From contig JACDGF010000081.1 of NCBI GenBank assembly GCA_013815405.1, forward strand, positions 1-8,088: a stretch of 8,088 bases of DNA, written 5' to 3'. Source of the DNA: Caulobacteraceae bacterium (GTDB lineage Bacteria; Pseudomonadota; Alphaproteobacteria; Caulobacterales; Caulobacteraceae). Below are positions 1 through 7,297 of the stretch, piece after piece. The first letter of the stretch is position 1. Each line of letters begins with the position of its first letter. Position numbers and translations under genes: made by a program. The notes below the pieces were generated by a model. That model saw nothing but the letters and a program-made list of their open reading frames with translations. It did not search any database and was not told where the DNA came from.

Positions 1-114
1 ACCGAGCACCGCGTAGAGCTGGAAGAGGACGACCGCGGCCAGGGCGGCGAGGATGATGAGTTCGAGAACCTGCAAGGCGACACCGAAGGATTTCGACCTG
101 TACGACCCTTCCAT
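1..114 (-). CDS. Tim44-like domain membrane protein, N-terminal part (cut by window edge)
   Basis: Only the first 38 codons are in the window. Reading the minus strand from the ATG at 114 gives a short polar start ([10 protein letters not shown]) and then a hydrophobic stretch at residues 15-37 ([20 protein letters not shown]), which fits a single N-terminal membrane anchor. An anchor ending in LFQLYxVLG is typical of the alphaproteobacterial Tim44/TimA-like proteins, which are membrane-attached with a periplasmic or matrix-like Tim44 domain. That domain would lie beyond position 1 and is not seen. An in-frame TTG at 75 would give the short N-terminus more usual for the family, and neither start has a strong ribosome binding site. 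The gene is divergent from secB across about 120 bp, an arrangement I recall from Caulobacter relatives. The family call rests on this short N-terminus and the neighbour. Confidence 0.6.
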   Translation of the reverse strand, partial: MEGSYRSKSFGVALQVLELIILAALAAVVLFQLYAVLG

Positions 115-233
115 ATAGGCGCTTTGGCGGCCCGCGTCAGCCGCCCCGGCGTTGCGGGATTCCAGGCCCCGTGATAGCGGAGCCGCCTCGCCGCCGCCCT
201 CCCCTCACGCCGACGACACCGGACCCCTTGGCC

Positions 234-731
234 ATGACCGATTCCGACAGCGCGCCGCCGGCCCTCGGCGTCGGCGTTCCAGGCGAGGCGCCCCAGCCGG
301 GGATCCGCATCCTGGCGCAATATGTGCGCGACCTGTCCTTCGAAAGCCCGCATGTGCCCGACTCCCTGCGCGGGACCGTCCAACCCCAGATCGAGCTGGG
401 GGTGGAGCTGAACGCGAAGGGCCGCGAGGACGCCCTCTTCGAGGTGGAGCTGAAGCTCACCGCCCGCGCCGCCCGGGAGGCCGAGACGGTGTTCCATATC
501 GAGCTTCTCTACGCCGGCCTGTTCCAGATCGTCGGGGTCCCGGAGGCGGATCTCGAAGCGGTGCTGATGATCGAATGCCCCCGCTATCTCTTCCCGTTCG
601 CGCGGCGGATCGTCGCCGACCTGACCGCCGAGGGCGGCTTCCCGCCGTTCATGCTCGAACCCCTGGATTTCGCCGGCATCCACGCGGCCCGCCGGGCCCA
701 GGCCAACGCCCCGGTCGCCGGCAACGCTTAG
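234..731 (+). CDS. secB: Protein-export chaperone SecB
   Basis: SecB is a cytosolic tetrameric chaperone that holds preproteins unfolded and hands them to SecA for Sec export. The 165-residue product has the family core: a start of the [19 protein letters not shown] type at about residues 23-42, the [13 protein letters not shown] strand, [16 protein letters not shown], and the C-terminal [33 protein letters not shown] segment (given here only to identify it), which is strongly conserved in SecB. Length matches the usual 150-170 residues. The ATG at 234 is chosen because MTDSDS followed by a short acidic linker is typical. The frame stays open upstream to a GTG at 171, but that would add 21 proline/arginine-rich residues not expected in SecB. 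No strong Shine-Dalgarno is visible. The 3' end converges on the EipA-like gene with an 11-bp gap and no obvious terminator. Confidence 0.95.
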   Translation: MTDSDSAPPALGVGVPGEAPQPGIRILAQYVRDLSFESPHVPDSLRGTVQPQIELGVELNAKGREDALFEVELKLTARAAREAETVFHIELLYAGLFQIVGVPEADLEAVLMIECPRYLFPFARRIVADLTAEGGFPPFMLEPLDFAGIHAARRAQANAPVAGNA

Positions 732-742
732 GGCGGCGCGGC

Positions 743-1363
743 TTAGAACGGCACGATGTTGCGCTTGCGGCTGTAGGCCAGGTAGCCGACGTTGGCGCCC
801 AGGCGGAAGCCGACGCCGGCGCGGATGGGGGCCAGGGTGATGGCGTTGGCCCGCTGGTAGTTCGCCCCCAGGCCGCCGATGAAATAGGCCGAACCGTCGA
901 CCCCGGGAAAGCGCTGGAAGATGGCGTCGGGGAATTGCAGGTTGTAGCACAGGGTGAAGACGCGGCTGGCGTTGCCGCCGGCGTCGAAGCCGACCGAGGG
1001 GCCCTGCCAATAGACCGTCGTGGTCGGCTGGGTCTTCATATAGAGCAGCCCCTTGCCGTAGCGCAGACCCACCACGAAGGCCGCCGAGCCCTCCTGGCCG
1101 GCGACATAGCCGGTGGGCCGGCCGTTGTCCCGGAACAGCCGCTCGATCAACGCGCCGACCGATTCGGCGCCCACGCCGAAGAAATCGGAGATGCTGTTGA
1201 CCAGTTCGTCGTTGCTGTAGGTCGGCGCGGGCATCGGCCCGGCCTTGCCGGTCGGGCCGTTCGGCTGGCCGGGCGCGGCGGGGGCGTCCGGCCGTTCCTG
1301 GCCCAGGGCGGGGCGGGCGGCGAGGCTGGCCAGGCCGGCGGCGATCAGCGAGCGGCGGTCCAT
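743..1363 (-). CDS. DUF1134 / EipA-type periplasmic envelope-integrity protein
   Basis: The 206-residue product starts MDRRSLIAAGLASLAARPALG, a signal peptide with cleavage likely near residue 21-22. The RR could make it a Tat signal, but a Sec signal is equally possible. A proline-rich linker (about 22-50) follows, then the DUF1134 domain: YSNDELVNSISDFFG at about 53-67, the AAFVVGLRYGKG and VYWQGPSVGFDAGGN segments, and a C-terminal region ending in YSRKRNIVPF. The Brucella member EipA is a soluble periplasmic eight-stranded beta-barrel needed for envelope stress resistance, and its gene is activated by CtrA. The precise role here is unknown. The ATG at 1363 is supported by the signal peptide and by GGAG at 1377-1374, 10 bases upstream. 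The frame continues open upstream towards lepA but has no family sequence there. A CtrA-like site lies 71-85 bp upstream. Confidence 0.87.
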   Translation of the reverse strand: MDRRSLIAAGLASLAARPALGQERPDAPAAPGQPNGPTGKAGPMPAPTYSNDELVNSISDFFGVGAESVGALIERLFRDNGRPTGYVAGQEGSAAFVVGLRYGKGLLYMKTQPTTTVYWQGPSVGFDAGGNASRVFTLCYNLQFPDAIFQRFPGVDGSAYFIGGLGANYQRANAITLAPIRAGVGFRLGANVGYLAYSRKRNIVPF

Positions 1364-1433
1364 TGACGAATCACTCCGTGACGGCGCTCCCGAAGACGCC
1401 CGGTTCCTCGACCGTTCCTTGCGGCCCGATGGG

Positions 1434-1448
1434 TTAACGGGGGCTGAA
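1434..1448 (-). promoter_or_regulatory. Candidate CtrA binding site upstream of the EipA-like gene
   Basis: The plus strand reads TTAA, seven bases, TGAA. On the minus strand, towards the EipA-like gene, this is TTCA-N7-TTAACCCAT. The CtrA consensus in Alphaproteobacteria is TTAA-N7-TTAA with an extended half-site like TTAACCAT, so seven of eight core bases match at the right spacing. It sits in the divergent region shared with lepA. Regulation is inferred from the motif and from the known CtrA control of Brucella eipA. Confidence 0.45.
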
Positions 1449-1489
1449 ATTGCCGGCGCCGGCGTGATCCATGTTAGACGCCTCGCGCC

Positions 1490-3295
<1,806 letters not shown>

Positions 3296-3303
3296 AGGAA
3301 GGA

Positions 3304-3332
3304 TTGATACCCGGTCAGGATTCGGGTATCAG
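3304..3332 (+). promoter_or_regulatory. Probable vapBC promoter with overlapping palindromic operator
   Basis: A perfect 9-bp inverted repeat, TGATACCCG (3305-3313) and CGGGTATCA (3323-3331), is separated by nine bases. It overlays a promoter-like pair: TTGATA at 3304-3309, 17 bases, TATCAG at 3327-3332 (5/6 and 4/6 to the sigma-70 consensus at ideal spacing). Each arm covers one promoter element, so a bound dimer would block both. VapB-type antitoxins repress their own operon through such palindromes, and this is the inferred role. A role as lepA terminator is less likely because no T-run follows. Confidence 0.6.
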
Positions 3333-3364
3333 AAACGAGGTCAGCACCAAAAGGAGGATAAGTC

Positions 3365-3613
3365 ATGTCGGCCTTCCATGTTCGCGTCGTCGAAGGCGGC
3401 AAGATCGTCCTTCCGGCCGCGTTGCGCCGCAAGCATGGCTTCGACGTCGGCAAGACGCTGGTGGTCGATGATTCTCGTGGCGGCGTGACCCTTTGCTCGC
3501 TTGAAGAGGCGATCTCCGCCGCCCAGGCGATCATGGCCAAGGTCGCGCCTGCTGAGCGCGTGCTCTCGGACGAATTGATCGCCGAACGCCGCCAGGAGGC
3601 GGCGCGTGACTGA
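3365..3613 (+). CDS. vapB: VapB-type antitoxin with AbrB/MazE-like DNA-binding fold
   Basis: This 82-residue protein is the antitoxin of a type II pair. Residues about 4-46 have the swapped-hairpin AbrB pattern (VRVVEGGKIVLPAALRRKHGFDVGKTLVV), with the R/K-IVLPAALR core typical of these DNA-binding dimers. The C-terminal half (about 48-82, rich in Ala, Glu and Arg, ending [12 protein letters not shown]) fits the flexible helix that wraps and inhibits the PIN toxin. The ATG at 3365 has a strong Shine-Dalgarno, AAGGAGG at 3351-3357, seven bases upstream. The gene overlaps vapC by 8 bp, so both are translated from one mRNA. The protein is expected to repress the operon through the palindrome at 3305-3331. 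Pairing with a PIN gene is why I call it VapB rather than MazE. Confidence 0.88.
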   Translation: MSAFHVRVVEGGKIVLPAALRRKHGFDVGKTLVVDDSRGGVTLCSLEEAISAAQAIMAKVAPAERVLSDELIAERRQEAARD

Positions 3614-3992
3614 GCGTTTCGTCCTCGACGCCTCCGCCGTCCTGTGCCTGATCCGCGGCGAACCGGGGGCGGATGTCGTCGCGGCGGCGCTTCCTGAAAG
3701 CAGCATCAGCGCGGTCAACCTCGCCGAAGTCGTCGCCAAGTTGGTCGACCTGGGAATGAACGAAGACCTCATCGCGCGCGTCCTGGATCCGCTGCGCCTG
3801 CGCGGCCTACCCTTCGACTCGGAGCAGGCCCACGCGAGCGGCCTGCTCCGCCGGTTGACCCGCGCTCTCGGCCTGTCGCTGGGTGACCGAGCCTGCCTTT
3901 CCCTGGCCGCGCAACTCGGCGCCACGGCCTTGACCACGGACAGGACCTGGAGCGCGGTCGCGGCGACCGCGAAGGTCGTCATGGTTCGATAG
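3606..3992 (+). CDS. vapC: VapC-type toxin, PIN-domain ribonuclease
   Basis: This 128-residue PIN-domain protein is the toxin of the pair. VapC enzymes are Mg-dependent endoribonucleases that cut tRNAs or rRNA and stop translation when not bound by VapB. All four acidic active-site positions are present: D8 in FVLDASA, E41 in NLAEV, D94 in LSLGDRACL and D112 in TTDRTW, so the toxin looks intact. Start is a GTG at 3606 inside the 3' end of vapB, with AGGAGG at 3594-3599 six bases before it, which favours coupled translation. Base composition (about 62-65% GC) is a little lower than in lepA, and the pair is enclosed by two copies of the lepA tail, which suggests acquisition. The RNA target cannot be read from sequence. 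Confidence 0.92.
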   Translation: MTERFVLDASAVLCLIRGEPGADVVAAALPESSISAVNLAEVVAKLVDLGMNEDLIARVLDPLRLRGLPFDSEQAHASGLLRRLTRALGLSLGDRACLSLAAQLGATALTTDRTWSAVAATAKVVMVR

Positions 3993-3993
3993 G

Positions 3994-4144
3994 GGACGTC
4001 CCTGCAAATGGAATGACGGCGACGCCACCCGCAAGCGCAAGCTCCTGGACAAAGCAGAAGGAAGGCAAGAAGAAGATGCGCCAGTTCGGGGTCGACATCC
4101 CGCGGGAGGCCTTCATCTCCGCGCTGAAGATGGACGCGGACTAG
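3994..4144 (+). pseudogene. Relic of the lepA 3' end (direct repeat, copy 2)
   Basis: Immediately after the vapC stop the sequence becomes a second copy of the lepA tail. It is recognisable weakly from 3994 and almost base for base from 4017 to the stop TAG at 4142-4144. Against lepA it has one extra A in the run after GGAC (near 4051), which shifts the frame, and it lacks the AGG codon between QFG and VDIP. Downstream of the shift the correct frame reads [17 protein letters not shown] then stop, against [17 protein letters not shown] in lepA. It has no start codon or ribosome binding site and is not a gene. It could be the host's original tail, displaced when a cassette carrying vapBC and a replacement tail entered. 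Its stop codon overlaps the stop of the convergent gene at 4141. Confidence 0.88.
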
Positions 4145-4809
4145 GGGAAAGCACCCCGTCCAATTTCGGTCGTCAAAAACCCACTTTGGATTTTGGGAGT
4201 GGGCGTGTAGCCATTCCGCTTGAACTTCTCGATCCATTCGTCAGCGCTTTCAATCGGCCATAACTGGAGGTTGAGGTAGCAGCGACCACCGGTTCCTAAT
4301 GCGGTTTGAAGGGTTTGCCTCATTTCGGCTTCCTGCACCGCAGACTGCATCCAGAATCGTGCGTTGATCATGGGGAGGTGGTGATCTGGCAGTTGGCCCG
4401 AACTGTTCTGACCGCCGATTGCAGTAATCGAAAGCCAACCCAGTTTGCCCTCTTTAACATCGGCGATTTTGCCGGGGCCAAACGTCCCCTGAACCTTGGC
4501 CTGAGGAAAATCCATCACCCCAATGATTTCATGCTGATGTCTAACTAGGCTTAAATCGTCCTCATCCATCAGCTTTCCGTCAGCCGAAAGGGAGAATTCT
4601 TCAACGGTGTCGCGCTCGCTGCGCGCGCGTCGGACGTCATGCGCGAAATCCTCTCCGTCAAATTTCATCTGGTGACGGACGCCGGTTACTTGGAAGCCGA
4701 GATAGCAATTCTCACCTGAGAAGCGAGCAGCGAGAAACTGCAGGTCTTCCTCGCGCCAGCCGAAATAGGTCGGGTTCCCAATCGCCTTCGCTTTGCCTCT
4801 TCCGAACAT
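4141..4809 (-). CDS. Uncharacterised protein, low-GC accessory gene
   Basis: I do not recognise this 222-residue protein. It has no signal peptide or membrane segment and looks like a soluble mixed alpha/beta protein. It opens [24 protein letters not shown] in two short parts, has an acidic middle (DEDD), and carries two similar-looking segments, [10 protein letters not shown] (33-41) and [10 protein letters not shown] (174-183), which hint at a degenerate internal repeat. I choose the ATG at 4809 because AAAGGTGGGG lies just upstream; an in-frame ATG at 4827 would add six residues but has no such site. GC is near 42-57% in the stretches I counted, far below the flanking genes, which suggests horizontal transfer. 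It is convergent with vapC and the lepA relic and divergent from the vsr/R-M operon. An accessory role with the R-M system is possible but unsupported. Confidence 0.7.
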   Translation of the reverse strand: MFGRGKAKAIGNPTYFGWREEDLQFLAARFSGENCYLGFQVTGVRHQMKFDGEDFAHDVRRARSERDTVEEFSLSADGKLMDEDDLSLVRHQHEIIGVMDFPQAKVQGTFGPGKIADVKEGKLGWLSITAIGGQNSSGQLPDHHLPMINARFWMQSAVQEAEMRQTLQTALGTGGRCYLNLQLWPIESADEWIEKFKRNGYTPTPKIQSGFLTTEIGRGAFP

Positions 4810-4952
4810 CAATGCCCCACCTTTCATTGCGCAGCCACGTGCTCAAATCGCGCTGTAGCAAGCGAGCTGAGCGTCGAGAATAGCACGGTGAGTCATACGA
4901 TTGGTGCCTTCGCAGCTCGACTATCTTGCTGCGGTTTCCCACGTACGGTCAC

Positions 4953-5366
4953 ATGGACACCCTTACTCCAATCGAGCGCAGCGAACGCATGTCCCACGTC
5001 AGGGGCAAGGGGAGCGCCGCCGAACTCCGTGTCCGAAGCCTCGTCCACCGGATGGGCTACCGCTTTCGCCTCCACGGCGCGAAGCTGCCCGGCAAGCCCG
5101 ATCTGGTCTTTGCCTCCCGCCGCAAGGCGATCTTCGTGCATGGGTGTTTCTGGCATCGGCACCCCGACCCCAACTGCCGGCTGGCGCGGCTGCCCAAATC
5201 ACGGCAGGATTTCTGGGTCCCGAAGCTCACGGGGAATCGGGAGCGGGATGTGCGCACCCAGCGCGCGTTGGAGAGCCTGGGTTGGAAGGTGCTGGTGATC
5301 TGGGAGTGCGGTTTGCGGGACGAGGCTTCCGTCGAGAACGAAATTAGAACATTCTTGGACTCATGA
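4953..5366 (+). CDS. vsr: Very short patch repair (Vsr) T:G mismatch endonuclease
   Basis: Vsr nicks DNA 5' of the T in T:G mismatches that arise when 5-methylcytosine deaminates inside a methyltransferase target, starting very-short-patch repair. The 137-residue product has the full family pattern: ERSERMSHVRGKG (8-20), LPGKPDLVF with the catalytic Asp at D50, FVHGCFWHRH with H63 and H68, zinc-ligand candidates H70, C75 and the C of VIWEC, and KSRQDFWVPKLTGNRERD. Numbering from the ATG at 4953 puts D50, H63 and H68 one residue off E. coli D51, H64 and H69, which supports this start over an upstream TTG at 4926. No strong Shine-Dalgarno is seen. The stop overlaps the methyltransferase start (ATGA, 5363-5366). 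It heads the operon, and the adjacent methyltransferase presumably defines its substrate sites. Confidence 0.95.
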   Translation: MDTLTPIERSERMSHVRGKGSAAELRVRSLVHRMGYRFRLHGAKLPGKPDLVFASRRKAIFVHGCFWHRHPDPNCRLARLPKSRQDFWVPKLTGNRERDVRTQRALESLGWKVLVIWECGLRDEASVENEIRTFLDS

Positions 5367-6523
5367 GGTCGATCGAACTTTTCGCGGGCGCCGGGGGACT
5401 CGGCATTGGGCTGCACCAGGCCGGGTTCCACCCCGAGACGGTGGTGGAGTGGGACCACGACTGCTGCGAAACCCTGCGTGAGAACCAGACGTTCGATCAC
5501 CCGATCATCCGCGAGTGGCCCCTGGTCGAGGGCGACGTGCGACGGGTCGATTTCAAGGGCTTCGAGGATCGGCTCGACCTGGTTTCCGGCGGCCCGCCGT
5601 GCCAGCCCTTCTCGGTCGGCGGCAAGCACAAGGCGCACGACGACGCGCGCGACATGTTCCCCCAGGCGATCCGCGCGGTGCGGGAGGCGCGGCCCCGGGC
5701 CTTCATCTTCGAGAATGTCAAGGGCCTCACCCGGGCGGCCTTCCGCAACTATTTCGAATACATCAAGCTCCAGCTCGAGCATCCCGAAGTGGTGGCGCGT
5801 GAGGACGAGGACTGGACCGGTCACCTGGACAGGCTGGAGCGCCATCACATCCAGGGCGCGCGGAGCGGGCTGCACTATCGCGTCGTCGCCCGCGTGCTGA
5901 ACGCGGCCAACTACGGCGTCCCGCAACGGCGGGAGCGGGTGGTGTTTGTCGGGTTTCGCGACGACCTTGATCTGGAGTGGAACTTCCCGGTGCCGACCCA
6001 CAGCGCCGACTCGCTGCTTTGGGAGCAGTTCCGAAACGGCGCCTATTGGGACCGGCATGAGATCGCCACCAACGATCGCCCGTCCGATCCCTCCTCGGCG
6101 GCCCGCGCCGAACGGATGGAGCGCAAGCCCGCCACCTGCGCCTGGCGCACCGTCCGCGACGCCATCGGCGATCTTCCCGATCCGGAGTGGGAGCGCGACG
6201 CCGCGCGCGGGATCGCCAACCATCGCTTCCAGCCCGGCGCGCGCAGCTACGTCGGCCATACCGGCAGCCCGCTCGATGAACCGGCCAAGGCCCTCAAGGC
6301 CGGCGTCCACGGCGTGCCCGGCGGTGAGAACATGCTCAGCGCCGCCGGCGGAGTCCGTTATTTCACGGTCCGCGAGAGCGCCCGGCTGCAGACCTTTCCC
6401 GACGACTTCGTCTTCCATGGCTCGTGGTCGGAAACCATGCGGCAACTGGGGAACGCCGTCCCCCCTCGCTTGGCCGAAGTGATCGGGCGCGACGTGGCGA
6501 GGAAGCTGAGGTTCGCGGCTTGA
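5363..6523 (+). CDS. DNA (cytosine-5-)-methyltransferase of a type II R-M system
   Basis: This 386-residue enzyme transfers a methyl group from S-adenosylmethionine to C5 of cytosine in the recognition site, protecting host DNA from the downstream endonuclease. Motifs are in the standard order: I LFAGAGGLGIG (6-16), IV GGPPCQPFS with catalytic C80, VI ENV (117-119), VIII QRRERV (188-193), and X around LGNAVPP (362-368). The target-recognition domain is the region between about 200 and 310. The enzyme looks complete. Start is the ATG at 5363 in an ATGA overlap with vsr, with no good ribosome binding site of its own, so translation probably depends on vsr. Specificity is not readable from the protein alone. 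The Eco29kI-type partner suggests CCGCGG, and the length is close to that of M.Eco29kI. Confidence 0.95.
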   Translation: MRSIELFAGAGGLGIGLHQAGFHPETVVEWDHDCCETLRENQTFDHPIIREWPLVEGDVRRVDFKGFEDRLDLVSGGPPCQPFSVGGKHKAHDDARDMFPQAIRAVREARPRAFIFENVKGLTRAAFRNYFEYIKLQLEHPEVVAREDEDWTGHLDRLERHHIQGARSGLHYRVVARVLNAANYGVPQRRERVVFVGFRDDLDLEWNFPVPTHSADSLLWEQFRNGAYWDRHEIATNDRPSDPSSAARAERMERKPATCAWRTVRDAIGDLPDPEWERDAARGIANHRFQPGARSYVGHTGSPLDEPAKALKAGVHGVPGGENMLSAAGGVRYFTVRESARLQTFPDDFVFHGSWSETMRQLGNAVPPRLAEVIGRDVARKLRFAA

Positions 6524-7176
6524 CGGAGCCCTACAATCCGCTTTCGCGGCTTAATCTGGCCAAGAGTATCGAAGCGGAGATCCTCGGCGGGCCGCTCCTG
6601 CCTCTCGACGAGCTGGGGCCCTTTCGCGGCGCGGGCATCTACGCCCTCTACTATTCCGGGGACGTGGACTTCTATGAACCGTTGAAGCTCAGTCTGGCGA
6701 CCGGCAATCCCCGGCCGATCTATGTTGGCAAGGCGATACCCAAGGGTGGGCGCACCGGTGGCTTGCGAGCGGCCGATCTGGCGACGACCGCGATGGCTTC
6801 GCGCCTGCGCAAGCACGCCAAATCGATCTCCGCCGCCACCAACCTCCGGGTGGCGGATTTCCTGACGCGATTCCTGGTCGTAGACGACATCTGGATACCG
6901 CTAGGCGAGAACATGCTCATCGAAACCTATCAACCGGTGTGGAACCGGGTGATCGCCGGTTTCGGCAACAATCCGCTGGGCCGAGGGCGGCTGGCGCAAA
7001 GCGTGTCGCTTTGGGATGTCCTCCATCCTGGCCGCATTCCCGACGCGCCTGCCCATCGGCAGGGGCTCGATCAGGGCGTGCTGGTGGAAAGGGTGCGGCG
7101 GTTTCTGCGAGGAGAAGCGGTGCCTCGGGTGGACGAGCGGGATCCCATCGAGTTGGAGGAGGGCGAGGAGGGTTGA
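6520..7176 (+). CDS. Eco29kI-family type II restriction endonuclease (GIY-YIG nuclease)
   Basis: This 218-residue protein matches the Eco29kI/NgoMIII family, homodimeric GIY-YIG enzymes that cut CCGCGG. The active site is complete: G39-I40-Y41, Y68-V69-G70, R95, H99, E130 and N142. Spacings Y41-Y68 (27), R95-H99 (4) and E130-N142 (12) equal those I recall for Eco29kI Y49-Y76, R104-H108 and E142-N154. Family-typical strings include [30 protein letters not shown] and WDVLHPGR. The start is most likely the TTG at 6520, overlapping the methyltransferase stop (TTGA), with GAGG at 6508-6511 eight bases upstream; it gives [14 protein letters not shown], like other family N-termini. The longer frame from 6424 lies inside the methyltransferase gene. 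The C-terminus is acidic. Cleavage specificity is inferred from family only. Confidence 0.92.
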   Translation: MTEPYNPLSRLNLAKSIEAEILGGPLLPLDELGPFRGAGIYALYYSGDVDFYEPLKLSLATGNPRPIYVGKAIPKGGRTGGLRAADLATTAMASRLRKHAKSISAATNLRVADFLTRFLVVDDIWIPLGENMLIETYQPVWNRVIAGFGNNPLGRGRLAQSVSLWDVLHPGRIPDAPAHRQGLDQGVLVERVRRFLRGEAVPRVDERDPIELEEGEEG

Positions 7177-7210
7177 GAACCCTTGGCGCCGGGTCCCTCC
7201 GCCGGCCCCG

Positions 7211-7239
7211 TTGACTCCCTTTCCCGGCCCAACGAAAAC
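7211..7239 (+). promoter_or_regulatory. Probable argD promoter, Caulobacter housekeeping type
   Basis: TTGACTC at 7211-7217 matches six of seven bases of the Caulobacter -35 consensus TTGACGS. After 14 bases, ACGAAAAC at 7232-7239 matches five of seven informative positions of the -10 consensus GCTANAWC, and the allowed spacer is 10-14. Transcription would begin near 7245, at the foot of the hairpin at 7249-7274. This is by eye only. It would give argD its own promoter, independent of the R-M operon. Confidence 0.45.
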
Positions 7240-7248
7240 GCCGCGCCC

Positions 7249-7274
7249 CATCCCCGCTCGATCGCGCGGGGATG
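7249..7274 (+). repeat. Perfect inverted repeat in the argD leader
   Basis: CATCCCCGC (7249-7257) and GCGGGGATG (7266-7274) form a 9-bp stem with an 8-base loop (TCGATCGC), ending about 10 bases before the ribosome binding site of argD. It could be an operator, a leader RNA hairpin or a terminator for the R-M operon. The lack of a following T-run argues against a classical intrinsic terminator. Confidence 0.6.
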
Positions 7275-7297
7275 TCCTACGATTGAGAGGACTCCGC

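Noticed and set aside
3305..3331. Hairpin as an intrinsic terminator of lepA
   Set aside because: No T-run follows the stem, and the arms coincide with promoter hexamers, so an operator is the better reading.
4017..4144. The lepA-like segment as a small functional gene
   Set aside because: No start codon or ribosome binding site, and it carries a frameshift relative to lepA.
3341..4237. 298-codon minus-strand open frame across vapBC and both lepA repeat copies
   Set aside because: It is antisense to vapB and vapC, which have clear domains, start sites and coupling. Repeated strings within it are just the reverse of the lepA repeats.
4306..4548. 80-codon plus-strand open frame opposite the unknown gene
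   Set aside because: Short, with no recognisable motif. The minus-strand frame is longer, has a Shine-Dalgarno-like site, and ends neatly against the lepA relic.
4828..4952. Promoter for vsr (TTGGTGC at 4901 and ACTATCTT at 4920) or R-M controller boxes
   Set aside because: The promoter match is too weak to list as a feature. No repeated controller-protein box and no small controller gene are present.
5057..6445. 462-codon open frame on the minus strand opposite vsr and the methyltransferase
   Set aside because: It lies opposite two genes with complete catalytic motifs, has no recognisable domain, and long antisense frames are expected in GC-rich DNA.
3296..7297. tRNA, integrase, transposase, terminal inverted repeats or CRISPR array marking a mobile element
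   Set aside because: I found none. The only repeat pair is the lepA tail, and nothing resembles spaced direct repeats or a recombinase.
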